In this document: one piece after another, positions 1 through 7,987 of the stretch
Layout: every line of letters starts with the position of its first letter
Position numbering within the stretch: position 1 is the stretch's first letter
Assembly (NCBI GenBank): GCA_019118985.1
Contig: DWXX01000044.1
Coordinates: 1-45,865 of the forward strand
DNA length: 45,865 nt
DNA from: Candidatus Faecalibacterium faecipullorum
Lineage (GTDB): Bacteria; Bacillota; Clostridia; Oscillospirales; Ruminococcaceae
Direction of reading: 5' to 3'
Made by a program: the position numbers and the translations under genes
The notes under the pieces: generated by a model
Seen by the model: only the letters and a program-made list of their open reading frames with translations
The model's database searches: none
Told to the model about the DNA's origin: nothing

Positions 1-725
1 TCCATGCGGGAGGTGATATTGGCGTCGCCGTAGAACTGGCCGCCGTAGAAGTAGTTGATGTCGACGGCGTTGCCGGTCTCCTGGGCAGCGGCGTCAACGC
101 CCTGCACGAAGCCGTAGCCGTAGCGGATGACGGCGGGCACAGCCATGCCGCCCAGGAAGCCCAGGTGGGTGAAGCCGTCCTTGGCGATGGCGTAGCCGGC
201 CAGGTAACCGGCCTGCTCTTCCTTGAAGGTGATGCAGTAGCAGTTGCCGGGGATGGCGTCGGTGCCGATGTCAGCCTGGGTCACATCGATGGCGATGAAG
301 CGGATGTCGGGGTACTGCTCGGCAGCCCATGCCAGGGAAGCGCCGTACAGGTAGCCGACGCAGACGACAGTGTCGGCGCCGTCGTTGACAGCCTGACGGA
401 TCATGGTCTCACGGTCCTCGTCAGAAGCGTCAGCCTCGGGGATGTAGTACTGGCAGTTGTCGCCCATGTAGTTCTGGACGGCGGTCCAGCAGGCCTGGTT
501 GAAGCTCTCGTCGTCGATGGTGCCGGTGTCGCAGCACAGGGCCACGTAAGAGACGGCGGGCGCCTCGGCAGCCTCAGAAGAGGCGGCGGAGGAAGCGGTG
601 CTGGAAGCAGCGGACGAAGCAGTGCTGGAAGCGGTGCTGGAAGAGCCGCCGCAGGCAGCCAGAACAGAAACGGCAGCGGCAGCGCCTGCCACGGCCATGA
701 ACTTACGACGCGAAATCATAGACAT
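1..725 (-). CDS. BMP-family ABC transporter substrate-binding lipoprotein (3' end outside window)
   Basis: The N-terminus reads MSMISRRKF followed by a hydrophobic stretch ending LAACGG, a lipobox with the Cys that becomes lipidated. A Ser/Ala-rich linker then leads into a periplasmic-binding fold (SYVALCCDTGTIDDESFNQACW..., then ...TVVCVGYLYGASLAWAAEQYPD). The phrase DDESFNQ and the later GFLGG...GFVQG are typical of the Bmp/PnrA/Med family, which binds purine and other nucleosides for an ABC importer. The start is the ATG at 725, with AAAGGAGAG about 8 nt upstream; a second in-frame ATG lies two codons on. About 240 residues are visible and the C-terminal part is cut off by the window edge. 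The neighbouring cytidine deaminase and purine nucleoside phosphorylase support nucleosides as the ligand (inference). It has its own promoter downstream of the cdd terminator. Confidence 0.88.
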   Translation of the reverse strand, partial: MSMISRRKFMAVAGAAAAVSVLAACGGSSSTASSTASSAASSTASSAASSEAAEAPAVSYVALCCDTGTIDDESFNQACWTAVQNYMGDNCQYYIPEADASDEDRETMIRQAVNDGADTVVCVGYLYGASLAWAAEQYPDIRFIAIDVTQADIGTDAIPGNCYCITFKEEQAGYLAGYAIAKDGFTHLGFLGGMAVPAVIRYGYGFVQGVDAAAQETGNAVDINYFYGGQFYGDANITSRM

Positions 726-812
726 AATGGAATTCTCTCCTTTGTACAGTTGTCTGCAATCATTCGGATAAGAAGCGGAACGCGGGGCATAGCACCGCAT
801 TCTCTACACTCC

Positions 813-841
813 AGTATAGCCGCAAAATGTGTCGGGCGCAA
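813..841 (-). promoter_or_regulatory. Sigma-A-type promoter of the BMP lipoprotein gene
   Basis: On the minus strand, TTGCGC (841-836), a 17-bp spacer and TATACT (818-813). It lies between the upstream terminator and the lipoprotein start and gives a leader of roughly 80 nt. Confidence 0.7.
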
Positions 842-880
842 GTTGTTTTAATTACAAATTCTTTACAGTTTTTCCATAAA

Positions 881-926
881 AGCAACAAAAACCGACACAG
901 GATATGCACCCTGCATCGGTTTTTTT
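881..926. terminator. Bidirectional rho-independent terminator between cdd and the BMP gene
   Basis: The stem arms are 892-901 (CCGACACAGG) and 910-919 (CCTGCATCGG), with a two-base internal mismatch. There are seven T after the stem on the plus strand and an A-rich tract (881-891) before it, so it can also terminate the minus-strand cdd transcript. Confidence 0.75.
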
Positions 927-930
927 GACA

Positions 931-962
931 TCCCCCTCAGACGCGCTGCGCGCGGGGGAGCC
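931..962. repeat. GC-rich palindromic element
   Basis: An imperfect palindrome of the form CCCCCTCAGACGCG ... CGCGCGGGGGAG sits just behind the cdd stop. It resembles dispersed palindromic repeats found in intergenic regions of gut Firmicutes, but only one clear copy is seen here. It could simply be a second stem of the terminator region. Confidence 0.35.
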
Positions 963-976
963 TGGGCGGAATGGCT

Positions 977-1402
977 CTATATATTTTGGGGGCCGAAAGC
1001 GAAGGGCAAAAGCTCGCCGAGGGTGCGCTCGATGTAGTCGTCCTCGGTGCGGGCCATGATGACGTTCAGCCCGTCGCCGCAGAACTCGTACAGCGCCTGG
1101 CGGCAGACCCCGCAGGGGGCGGTGACCAGCTCGTTCACCTCGCCCATCCGGGCGCCCACCACCGCGATGTCGGTGAACCGGGTGACCCCCTCGCTGACCG
1201 CCTTGAACAGAGCGGTGCGCTCGGCGCAGCTGGTGGGGGTCAGGGCCGCGTTCTCGATGTTGCAGCCGGTAAAGACCCGCCCGTCGGCGCTGCGCAGGGC
1301 GGCCCCCACCGCAAAGCAGCTGTAGGGGGCGACGGCCTGTTTGCGGGCCTCAAACGCCGCGCGGATGAGGGTCTGCTTTTCCTCACGGGTCAGTGCAGAC
1401 AT
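977..1402 (-). CDS. cdd: Cytidine deaminase
   Basis: Cytosolic zinc enzyme that deaminates cytidine and deoxycytidine to uridine and deoxyuridine in pyrimidine salvage. At 141 residues it has the usual size of the homotetrameric form. The signature is complete: GCNIENAA (substrate binding), TSCAERTA (first zinc Cys and the catalytic Glu, in the C-A-E form) and PCGVCRQ (the two further zinc Cys). The gene starts with ATG at 1402, 16 nt behind the stop of the purine nucleoside phosphorylase gene on the same strand, so the two are co-transcribed. Downstream lies a terminator and then the BMP lipoprotein gene. The trio forms a nucleoside uptake and breakdown locus. Confidence 0.95.
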   Translation of the reverse strand: MSALTREEKQTLIRAAFEARKQAVAPYSCFAVGAALRSADGRVFTGCNIENAALTPTSCAERTALFKAVSEGVTRFTDIAVVGARMGEVNELVTAPCGVCRQALYEFCGDGLNVIMARTEDDYIERTLGELLPFAFGPQNI

Positions 1403-1418
1403 AGCGCGCGCCTCCCTC

Positions 1419-2138
1419 TCAGTAGTCGGCGCCGAGGGCTACCTTCATCATGTCGGTAAAGCTCTTCTGGCGCTGCTCGGCGGTGGTGAGCTCGGGGGAG
1501 ACAAAGCTGTCCGAGATGGTCAGCAGGCAGGCCGCCTGCTTGCCCAGCACCTGCGCGTTGGCGAAGAGGGCGAAGCTCTCCATCTCGACGCACAGGCAGC
1601 CCTGCTCGTCCCGCAGCTTTTCCCAGTAGGTGGGCTTTGCGTCGGAGGGCTGGCGGTAGAACACGTCGGAGGAGTGGACGTTCCCCTCGATGAGGGGGAT
1701 GCCGAGCTTTGCGGCCGAGGCCCGCAGCTTCTCGTTCAGCGCACGGCTGGGGAAGGTGATCTGCCCTTCAAAGCCGCTCTGGGTGCGGGCGTAGCTGGAC
1801 TCGCTCACCGCGCCCGAAGCCAGCACCACGTCGAAGAGTTTGGCCTTGTCGGTGTAGCTGCCGGCCGAGCCGATGCGGACGATGTTCTCGACGCCGTAGA
1901 ACTTGTACAGCTCGTAGGAGTAGATGCCGATGGAGGGCATCCCCATCCCGCTGCCCATCACGCTGATGGGCCGGCCCTCGTAGCTGCCGGTGAAGCCCAG
2001 CATCCCGCGGACGGCCGTCACCTGGCGGACATCCTGCAGGAAGGTCTCGGCGATGAACTGGGCCCGCAGCGGGTCGCCCGGCATCAGGACAGTCTTGGCG
2101 AAGTCGCCCATTTCGGCGGCAATGTGGGGGGTGGACAT
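1419..2138 (-). CDS. deoD: Purine-nucleoside phosphorylase, DeoD type
   Basis: Phosphorolysis of purine (deoxy)nucleosides to base and (deoxy)ribose 1-phosphate; hexameric, trimer-of-dimers family. The 239-residue length and N-terminus STPHIAAEMGDFAKTVLMPGDPLRA are typical of DeoD. GSGMGMPS (phosphate site), IVRIGSAGSY, the CVEMES segment that binds ribose and base, and the SDSFV-like end of the active site are all present. Start ATG at 2138, preceded by a strong AAAGGAGG. Only 28 nt separate it from the stop of the upstream M23 peptidase gene and no terminator is visible there, so some transcription may come from the peptidase promoter. Confidence 0.95.
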   Translation of the reverse strand: MSTPHIAAEMGDFAKTVLMPGDPLRAQFIAETFLQDVRQVTAVRGMLGFTGSYEGRPISVMGSGMGMPSIGIYSYELYKFYGVENIVRIGSAGSYTDKAKLFDVVLASGAVSESSYARTQSGFEGQITFPSRALNEKLRASAAKLGIPLIEGNVHSSDVFYRQPSDAKPTYWEKLRDEQGCLCVEMESFALFANAQVLGKQAACLLTISDSFVSPELTTAEQRQKSFTDMMKVALGADY

Positions 2139-2166
2139 AGGGAAAACCTCCTTTTGTTTGTTGTTT

Positions 2167-4029
2167 TTACTTGTTGAAATAATTCTGCGGCGGCAGGTAG
2201 CGGCCGTTCAGCCGGATCTCAAAGTGGCAGTGGTTGCCGGTGGAGCGGCCGGTCGAGCCGACGTAGCCGATCAGCTGGCCCTGGCTGACAGCCTGTCCGG
2301 CGCTGACGGTCAGGGACAGGCAGTGGCTGTACAGGGTGCTGTAGCCGTTGCCGTGGTCGATGATGAGGGAATTGCCGTAGCCGGTGCCGGCGCCGCCCCG
2401 CTCGTAGCCCGCCTTGGTGACCACGCCGCTGGAGGACGCATAGATGGGGGTGCCGGCCGGCGCGCAGATGTCGACCCCCTTGTGGCTGCTGGAATACCAG
2501 CGCGAGCAGTAGGTGTAGTTGGGCACCGGCCAGATGAAGGTGCCGTTGCCCACCTGCGCGACGCTGCCGCTGGGCAGCTTGGTGCCCACCACGATCTCCC
2601 GCTGGACCGGTTCCTTGGTGACCTGGCTGCTGATGATGGTCTGCTGCAGCAGGTTGCCGTCAGTGTCGTAGAGGTTCTGGGCGGTGATGGTGCGCACGCC
2701 GTTCTCGCCCTCCTGGACGGTGCGGGTGGTGCCGAAGCTGTACTCGCTGGACTGGGTCTGCTTGGTGGTGAAGGGGATGTCCTCGTTCCAGGTGACGGTG
2801 CGGGTGATCTGCACCTCCAGCATGGCCTCCTCCCGGGTGACGATCAGCTCGTCGCCGGGGAAGATGGCGGTGTCGGTGTCGATGCCGTTCAAAGCGCACA
2901 GCTCGGCGGTGGTCAGGTTATTCTTGGTGGCGATCAGGCTGATGCTGTCGCCGGCGACGACGGTGTACACCCGCTCGGCCTGCCGCACCCCCGACAGCAG
3001 CCCCACCACGTCGGCGTAGGACATGAAGCTGTCGGTGAAGTACAGGCCCTGCTCCACCGTCACCTCGCGGTTGAAGCTGACCGAGACGTTGGGGTCGTCG
3101 GGGTCCTCGTAGGGCTCCAGCAGCCCGCTGAGGTAGAGCTGCAGCTGGTCCCCCTCGGCGCAGACGGCGGTCAGCTCGCCGTCCAGGTAGAGGGCGGTGC
3201 CGCTGCTGATCTCGTCGCTGACGGCGGACAGGATGGCGTCGGCCATCTGCCCCTCGTCCATCACGTCGCTGGAGATGGCCAGCCGGTAGGTGGGCTCGAT
3301 GGTCAGCTCGGCGTCGGCGTCGGCGCCGGTGTAGTTGACGCGCTGCAGCACATCCTCCCGCGCGGCGTCAAAGACGGTCTCGTTGGGCACGTTGCCCACC
3401 AACGTGCCGTTGACCTCCACGGCCAGGGTATAGGGGCGGCCCACCATCACCTGCACCACCGTCAAAAGGACGGCCAGCGCCCCGACGGGCAGGATGTAGG
3501 CCACCATCTTGGGCAGCAGCCCGCCGTAGCGCACCGCGCCCCGGCCCAGGTACCGCAGGTCGGCGGCGATGCCGGCCCAGAAGCCGCGGGCGCGCCGCAC
3601 ATCGTTGCCGTAGACCCAGATGTTGCGCACGCCGCGGAAAAATACGTACACCGGCACGAACAGCTCCCGCAGGACCACCCGCACTTCGGGGAAGGCGGTG
3701 CCCGCCAGACGGCGGCCGCCCTGCAGCAGGGCGTGCGCCAGCCAGAGGGCGGCGGCACGGGCGGTGCGCCAGGCCCGGATGAGGGCGTACTCGCCGGCAA
3801 AGCCGAGGGCGTACAGCCAGTCCCCCAGCCGGGCGGCCAGGGGCAGGGCGCAGACCAGGGCCCACAGGGCGTCCATCCGCCCGGCCAGGCGGGTGCGCAG
3901 GCGGTGGCTGCGGATCACCCGGCGGCACTCGGCCCGGGTGATGGCGGCCCGCAGCCGGTCTTGTATGGTCAGGGGAGGCGGGGCGGCCTGTACGCCGCCG
4001 GGCTGCTCCTTGATCTTTTCGTCAATCAA
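2167..4029 (-). CDS. Membrane-anchored LysM-G5-M23 peptidoglycan hydrolase
   Basis: Predicted cell-wall endopeptidase of 620 residues. Order: an Arg/Trp-rich, probably cytoplasmic N-terminal region of about 170 residues, one membrane helix (KMVAYILPVGALAVLLTVVQV), an extracytoplasmic stalk, a LysM domain (YTVVAGDSISLIATKNNLT...), a G5-like domain (VQITRTVTWNEDIPF...EPVQREIVVGTK) and a C-terminal M23 domain with the zinc motifs HKGVD and HCHFE. The start is chosen at TTG 4029, with GGAAGGAG 10 nt upstream. A longer frame to TTG 4074 exists, but that codon lies in the promoter -10 region and cannot be in the transcript. The long basic N-terminal region is unusual for the family, which usually has a short N-terminal anchor. 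Similar LysM-G5-M23 proteins act in wall remodelling. Confidence 0.85.
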   Translation of the reverse strand: MIDEKIKEQPGGVQAAPPPLTIQDRLRAAITRAECRRVIRSHRLRTRLAGRMDALWALVCALPLAARLGDWLYALGFAGEYALIRAWRTARAAALWLAHALLQGGRRLAGTAFPEVRVVLRELFVPVYVFFRGVRNIWVYGNDVRRARGFWAGIAADLRYLGRGAVRYGGLLPKMVAYILPVGALAVLLTVVQVMVGRPYTLAVEVNGTLVGNVPNETVFDAAREDVLQRVNYTGADADAELTIEPTYRLAISSDVMDEGQMADAILSAVSDEISSGTALYLDGELTAVCAEGDQLQLYLSGLLEPYEDPDDPNVSVSFNREVTVEQGLYFTDSFMSYADVVGLLSGVRQAERVYTVVAGDSISLIATKNNLTTAELCALNGIDTDTAIFPGDELIVTREEAMLEVQITRTVTWNEDIPFTTKQTQSSEYSFGTTRTVQEGENGVRTITAQNLYDTDGNLLQQTIISSQVTKEPVQREIVVGTKLPSGSVAQVGNGTFIWPVPNYTYCSRWYSSSHKGVDICAPAGTPIYASSSGVVTKAGYERGGAGTGYGNSLIIDHGNGYSTLYSHCLSLTVSAGQAVSQGQLIGYVGSTGRSTGNHCHFEIRLNGRYLPPQNYFNK

Positions 4030-4073
4030 AAGAGTGGTTCTCCTTCCAGTGGATTCGAAACATTCTACCCTCA

Positions 4074-4101
4074 ATTATACACCGCCGGGGCGGTGTGGCA
4101 A
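4074..4101 (-). promoter_or_regulatory. Promoter of the M23 peptidase gene
   Basis: TTGCCA (4101-4096), a 16-bp spacer and TATAAT (4079-4074) on the minus strand. A start site near 4067 leaves a leader of about 40 nt containing the GGAAGGAG site. This decides for the TTG start at 4029. Confidence 0.75.
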
Positions 4102-4140
4102 GGTTTTGGGCAGGATTTGGGGTCAGCTTTCACCGACTTT

Positions 4141-5055
4141 TCACGAAAAGAGGGCGGCCATGTCGGCCGGCAGCGGGCTTTCGACGGTGACCGGTTCCAG
4201 CCGCAGCGGCGTCTCGAACCAGAAGCCGTCGGCCGTCTGCCGCCCCGCCGGCACCCAGAACCGCTGCCGGGCGCAGTGCAGCGCCTGCCGGCCGATCCGC
4301 CCGCGGTGGCCGCCGTAGAGCTCGTCCCCGGCCAGGGGGCAGCCGATGGAGGCAAAGTGGACCCGGATCTGATGGGTCCGCCCGGTGACCGGGACGCAGG
4401 CGGCCAGGCTGAGGCCGTTCTGTACCTTTAGAATGGTGTACTCGGTGCGGCTGGGTTTGCCGTCCGGGGCGACGCACCGCCCGATGATGCTGTCCCCCCG
4501 CCGCCCGATGGGCGCGTCGACCACCCCCGGGCCGAGGGGCAGCTCCCCCTCGACGGCGGCGTAGTAGAGCTTTTCGACATGGCGGGCCAGCAGGGGAGCG
4601 GCGTAGGCGTTCTGCGCCGTCAGCACAAGGCCGCTGGTGTCCTTGTCGATGCGGTTGACCGGGCGGAAGACCGGGCTGCGCCCTTCGGCCAGACGCATGG
4701 CGGCGTAGCCGTTGGCCAGGGTGCCGCCGGGGTAGTTGAGGGTGGGGTGGACGGCGAGGCCGGCGGGCTTGTCCACCGCAAGGGCGAAAAAGTCCTGGTA
4801 GGCCGCCCGCACCGGGATGCCGGGGTCGGGCGCACAGCCGGCGCCGGGCTCGTCTGCGGGCAGCTCGAAGGAGACCACCTGCCCCGGCCAGACCCGCCGG
4901 TCGGCAAAGATGGGCGCGCCGTCGGCGTAAAAGCCCCCGCCGCGGAACTTGACCGCCCGCACAAGGTCGGTAGACAGCCCGCAGGCCCGCAGAAAGCTGC
5001 GCAGCACCACGCCGCCGGGCCCGGCTTCGGCCGGCACCGGGAAATACAGGCGCAT
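4141..5055 (-). CDS. RluA-family pseudouridine synthase with N-terminal S4 domain
   Basis: Isomerises specific uridines in rRNA or tRNA to pseudouridine. The N-terminal third resembles an S4 RNA-binding domain (VVLRSFLRACGLSTDLVRAVKFRGG...). The catalytic core has VDKPAGLAVHP, then the RIDKDTSG motif carrying the catalytic Asp (usually HRLDxxTSG; here N-R-I-D, with the Arg and Asp kept), and PVTGRTHQIRVHF. Its 304 residues are normal for the family. I chose ATG 5055, because AAAGGGGG lies about 8 nt upstream; an in-frame GTG seven codons earlier would overlap that site. The specific target (RluB/C/D-like or YlyB-like) cannot be told from sequence alone. It is divergent from rnpB. Confidence 0.88.
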   Translation of the reverse strand: MRLYFPVPAEAGPGGVVLRSFLRACGLSTDLVRAVKFRGGGFYADGAPIFADRRVWPGQVVSFELPADEPGAGCAPDPGIPVRAAYQDFFALAVDKPAGLAVHPTLNYPGGTLANGYAAMRLAEGRSPVFRPVNRIDKDTSGLVLTAQNAYAAPLLARHVEKLYYAAVEGELPLGPGVVDAPIGRRGDSIIGRCVAPDGKPSRTEYTILKVQNGLSLAACVPVTGRTHQIRVHFASIGCPLAGDELYGGHRGRIGRQALHCARQRFWVPAGRQTADGFWFETPLRLEPVTVESPLPADMAALFS

Positions 5056-5091
5056 TTGCCCCGCCCCCTTTCGCACAAAAATAACAGCACC

Positions 5092-5143
5092 AGTATATCA
5101 GAAAAGCCGGCTGCTTGCAAATCGCCGCCGTTTATGGTATCAT
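5092..5143. promoter_or_regulatory. Divergent promoter pair sharing one -35 hexamer (pseudouridine synthase / rnpB)
   Basis: A single palindromic TTGCAA at 5115-5120 is placed 17 bp from TATCAT (5138-5143) on the plus strand and 17 bp from TATACT (5097-5092) on the minus strand. The plus promoter starts near 5150, where the P1 helix of RNase P RNA begins. The minus promoter gives a short leader to the ATG at 5055. Confidence 0.8.
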
Positions 5144-5149
5144 ACAGCG

Positions 5150-5500
5150 TGGAAAACGAGTGGAACATACGGCGGCGGGGCGGCTTTGACCGCTCTGAGG
5201 AAAGTCCGGGCTTCACAGAGCACGGTAACTGCTAACGGCAGCCGGGGGTGACCCCAGGGAAAGTGCAACAGAAAGGAAACCGCCGCGCCCCGCGCGGTAA
5301 GGATGAAAGGGCGAGGTAAGAGCTCACCAGCGGATGGGTGACCATCCGGCTTTGTAAACCCTACCGGAAGCAACGCCTGCATGGGACATACAACGCTGCT
5401 CGCGCGTCCCGATGGCGGCACGAGCCCGTCAGCAATGGCGGGCCTAGACAGATCGTCGTTTAATACAGAACCCGGCTTACGGTCTATCTCGTTTTCCGCT
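5150..5500 (+). ncRNA. rnpB: RNase P RNA, bacterial class A
   Basis: Catalytic RNA that removes 5' leaders from pre-tRNA, in complex with the RnpA protein. Conserved blocks are all present in order: GAGGAAAGTCCGGGC (5' P4 strand, 5198 onward), GGGTGACCCCAGGGAAAGTG, ACAGAAAG, GGTAAGAGCTCACCAG, then CTAGACAGAT and ACAGAACCCGGCTTACGG (3' P4 strand). The ends pair as P1: GGAAAACGAG (5151-5160) with CTCGTTTTCC (5488-5497), which fixes the boundaries to within a few bases. The strong promoter and the terminator just outside agree with this. Open reading frames across it are artefacts. Confidence 0.97.
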
Positions 5501-5514
5501 TTGAAGAGTGATGG

Positions 5515-5545
5515 GGGCCCGCTGCGTGTGGCGGGCCCTCTTTTT
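5515..5545 (+). terminator. rnpB terminator
   Basis: Stem GGGCCCGC (5515-5522) with GCGGGCCC (5531-5538), loop of 8 nt, followed by TCTTTTT. Confidence 0.9.
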
Positions 5546-5588
5546 CTGCGCTTTTCACAAATTGTTTCTTTTCGTTTTGGGCAGAATG

Positions 5589-5597
5589 TGCTATACT
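5589..5597 (+). promoter_or_regulatory. Extended -10 promoter of the nadE operon
   Basis: TGCTATACT (TG, one base, TATACT) at 5589-5597. No good -35 is seen at 16-18 bp, which fits an extended -10 promoter. The predicted leader to ATG 5661 is about 58 nt. Confidence 0.6.
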
Positions 5598-5660
5598 AAG
5601 ACAGTTGTAAGCTCGAACGAGCGTGAAAAGCTGTTGTAAACTGGACAGGATGTGGCTTGT

Positions 5661-7586
5661 ATGAAGGATGGCTTTCTGAAAGCGGCCGCCCTCTCGCCCG
5701 CGCTGCGGGTGGCGGACTGCGCCTATAACGCCGGGCAGATCGTCTCGGCCATGAACGACTGCGCCGCCCGCGGGGTCAAGCTGGCGGTCTTCCCCGAGCT
5801 GGCACTGACCGGCTATACCTGCGGGGACCTGTTTTTCCAGCAGGCGCTGCAGCAGGGGGCGGCGGACGCCCTTGCGCAGGTGCTGTCGGCCAGCGCGCAG
5901 CTCGACCTGATCGCCCTGGTGGGGCTGCCTTTGCTGGTGGAGGGCAAGCTGTACAACTGCGCCGCCGCCGTCAGCCGCGGGCGGCTGCTGGGCGTCGTGC
6001 CCAAAGCCTGCCTGCCCAACTACGGCGAATTTTACGAAAAGCGCCACTTCGCCCCCGGGCCGAAACGCCCGCGGACCATCACCGTCTGCGGGCAGGAGGC
6101 GCCTTTCGGCACCGCGCTGCTCTTCGCCTGCCGGCAGATGCCGGCGTTTGTGCTGGGGGCCGAGCTGTGCGAGGACCTGTGGAGCCCGCTGCCCCCCTCC
6201 ACCTTCCACGCGCTGGCGGGGGCGACGGTCATCGCCAACCTCTCGGCCAGCGACGAGACGGTGGGCAAGGCCGAGTACCGCCGCGCCCTGGTGGAGAACC
6301 AGTCAGCCCGGCTGCTGTGCTGCTACCTCTACGCCTCGGCCGGCCGGGGCGAGAGCACCCAGGATATGGTCTTTGCGGGGCACGACCTGATCGCCGAGAA
6401 CGGCGCCCTGCTGGCCGCCACCCGCCCCTTTGAGGGCGGCTGTGCCGAGAGCGAGCTGGACTGTGCCCGGATGCTGGCCGAGCGGGCCCGCAACACCAGC
6501 TTCCTGCCGGCGGGGGAGGAGGAATACCAGCGGGTGTGGTTTGACCTGGAGGTCACCGAGACGGCCCTGACCCGCCGGGTGGACCCCGCCCCCTTCGTCC
6601 TCGGCGACCCCCGCCGCCGGGCCGAGCGGTGCGAGCTGATCCTGAAGATGCAGGCCGACGGCCTGGCCAAGCGGATCGACCACACCCATGCAAAGACCGC
6701 CGTCATCGGCATCTCGGGCGGGCTGGACAGCTGTCTGGCCCTGCTGGTGACCGCCCGCGCCATGCGGCAGCTGGGCCGCCCCGCCTCCGACGTGCTGGCG
6801 GTAACCATGCCCTGCTTCGGCACCACCCGCCGCACCCGCAGCAACGCCGAGCTGCTCTGCCAGCAGCTGGGGGTCGCCTTCCGGGAGGTGAACATCACCG
6901 GCACCGTCCGCAGCCACTTTGCCGACATCGGCCACGACGGCGTCACCCCCGACGTCACCTTTGAGAACAGCCAGGCCCGGGTGCGCACCCTCGAGCTGAT
7001 GGACATCGCCAACCTCACCGGCGGCTTTGTGGTGGGCACCGGCGACCTGTCCGAGCTGGCCCTCGGGTGGGCCACCTACAACGGCGACCACATGAGCATG
7101 TACGGGGTCAACGCCGGGGTGCCCAAGACCCTGGTCCGCCATCTTGTGCGGTACGAGGCCGACACCGCCCCCGACGAGGCGCTGCGCCGGGTGCTGCTGG
7201 ACATTCTGGACACCCCCGTCTCCCCCGAGCTGCTGCCCGCCCAAAACGGCGAGATCGCCCAGCGCACCGAGGAGCTGGTCGGCCCCTATGAGCTGCACGA
7301 CTTCTATCTGTACTATGTGCTGCGGTTCGGCTTTGGGCCGCGCAAGATCTTCCGGCTGGCCAAAGCGGCCTTCGCCGGCCGGCCCGAGTACTCCGACGCG
7401 GTGCTCTACAAGTGGCTGCGCAGCTTCTACCGGCGGTTCTTCGCCCAGCAGTTCAAGCGCAGTTGCCTGCCCGACGGGCCCAAAGTGGGCAGCGTCACCC
7501 TCTCCCCCCGGGGGGACTGGCGGATGCCCAGCGACGCGTCGGCGGCGGTCTGGCTGGCCGAGCTGGACGCCCTGGGCATCGAGTGA
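5661..7586 (+). CDS. nadE: Glutamine-dependent NAD+ synthetase
   Basis: Amidates nicotinic acid adenine dinucleotide to NAD+ using glutamine and ATP. It has two domains in 641 residues. The N-terminal nitrilase-like glutaminase (about 1-270) has catalytic Glu in FPELALTGYTC, Lys in PKACLPNYGEFYEKR and nucleophilic Cys in GAELCEDLW. The C-terminal synthetase (about 325-641) has the ATP-pyrophosphatase loop SGGLDS and GTGDLSELALGW. Start ATG 5661 is chosen because AGGA lies about 10 nt upstream; an in-frame GTG at 5652 has almost no room for a binding site. The gene leads an operon with the NusG-II protein (9 nt gap) and the LCP gene. Confidence 0.96.
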   Translation: MKDGFLKAAALSPALRVADCAYNAGQIVSAMNDCAARGVKLAVFPELALTGYTCGDLFFQQALQQGAADALAQVLSASAQLDLIALVGLPLLVEGKLYNCAAAVSRGRLLGVVPKACLPNYGEFYEKRHFAPGPKRPRTITVCGQEAPFGTALLFACRQMPAFVLGAELCEDLWSPLPPSTFHALAGATVIANLSASDETVGKAEYRRALVENQSARLLCCYLYASAGRGESTQDMVFAGHDLIAENGALLAATRPFEGGCAESELDCARMLAERARNTSFLPAGEEEYQRVWFDLEVTETALTRRVDPAPFVLGDPRRRAERCELILKMQADGLAKRIDHTHAKTAVIGISGGLDSCLALLVTARAMRQLGRPASDVLAVTMPCFGTTRRTRSNAELLCQQLGVAFREVNITGTVRSHFADIGHDGVTPDVTFENSQARVRTLELMDIANLTGGFVVGTGDLSELALGWATYNGDHMSMYGVNAGVPKTLVRHLVRYEADTAPDEALRRVLLDILDTPVSPELLPAQNGEIAQRTEELVGPYELHDFYLYYVLRFGFGPRKIFRLAKAAFAGRPEYSDAVLYKWLRSFYRRFFAQQFKRSCLPDGPKVGSVTLSPRGDWRMPSDASAAVWLAELDALGIE

Positions 7587-7595
7587 GGGCGGCCC

Positions 7596-7955
7596 ATGCA
7601 GCGTAAAAAGATACTTGCCAACGCCCTGTTTGCGGCGGTGATCCTGCTGGCTGCCGCGGCGCTCTTCCTTCTGCGGGGGGCCGGGCGGGCGGCGGACGCC
7701 CCCCTGCAGGCCCGGCTTGTCTACGGCGACGGCGCCGACCGGGTATTGGACCTGCCCCTCGATGAGGACAAGGTCTACGATGTGGACACCGGCTACCTCA
7801 CCGTCCACATCGAGGTGCGGGACGGGGCGGCCCGCTTTGTCGACTCGCCCTGCCCCGACCACATCTGCGAGGGCTACGGCTGGCTGACCCTGGAGGACCA
7901 GACCGCCACCTGCCTGCCCGCCCGCGCGGTGCTGACCATCGTGCCGGCTGCCTGA
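7596..7955 (+). CDS. NusG domain II-containing membrane-anchored protein
   Basis: A 119-residue protein with one N-terminal membrane helix (residues about 7-27) and an outward-facing NusG_II-type domain. Two motifs identify the family: SPCPDHICEGYGWL and a later TCLPARAVLTIV (usually CPN or CLP). It is not the transcription factor NusG and lacks its NGN domain. These small proteins often sit beside genes for membrane redox or cell-envelope proteins in Firmicutes and their role is unknown. The three Cys (in CPDHIC and CLP) might form a disulfide or bind a ligand (inference). It starts 9 nt after nadE, with GAGGGCGG as binding site. Confidence 0.8.
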   Translation: MQRKKILANALFAAVILLAAAALFLLRGAGRAADAPLQARLVYGDGADRVLDLPLDEDKVYDVDTGYLTVHIEVRDGAARFVDSPCPDHICEGYGWLTLEDQTATCLPARAVLTIVPAA

Positions 7956-7987
7956 CCGGGCGGCCGCATTGCAAAGGAGCATATCCC

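Noticed and set aside
165..851. Long plus-strand frames opposite BMP, cdd, deoD and many other genes (for example 165-851, 1990-4431, 9297-12026 minus, 20864-23791 minus)
   Set aside because: They are antisense shadows typical of high-GC coding DNA: Gly/Val/Ala/His-rich, without domains or ribosome binding sites, and opposite to well-identified genes.
4029..4074. Start of the M23 peptidase at TTG 4074
   Set aside because: That codon starts in the last base of the promoter -10 box and cannot be transcribed from it; TTG 4029 has a good ribosome binding site.
5150..5500. Open reading frames on both strands across 5140-5600
   Set aside because: They overlap the conserved RNase P RNA and its promoter; their protein sequences are low complexity.
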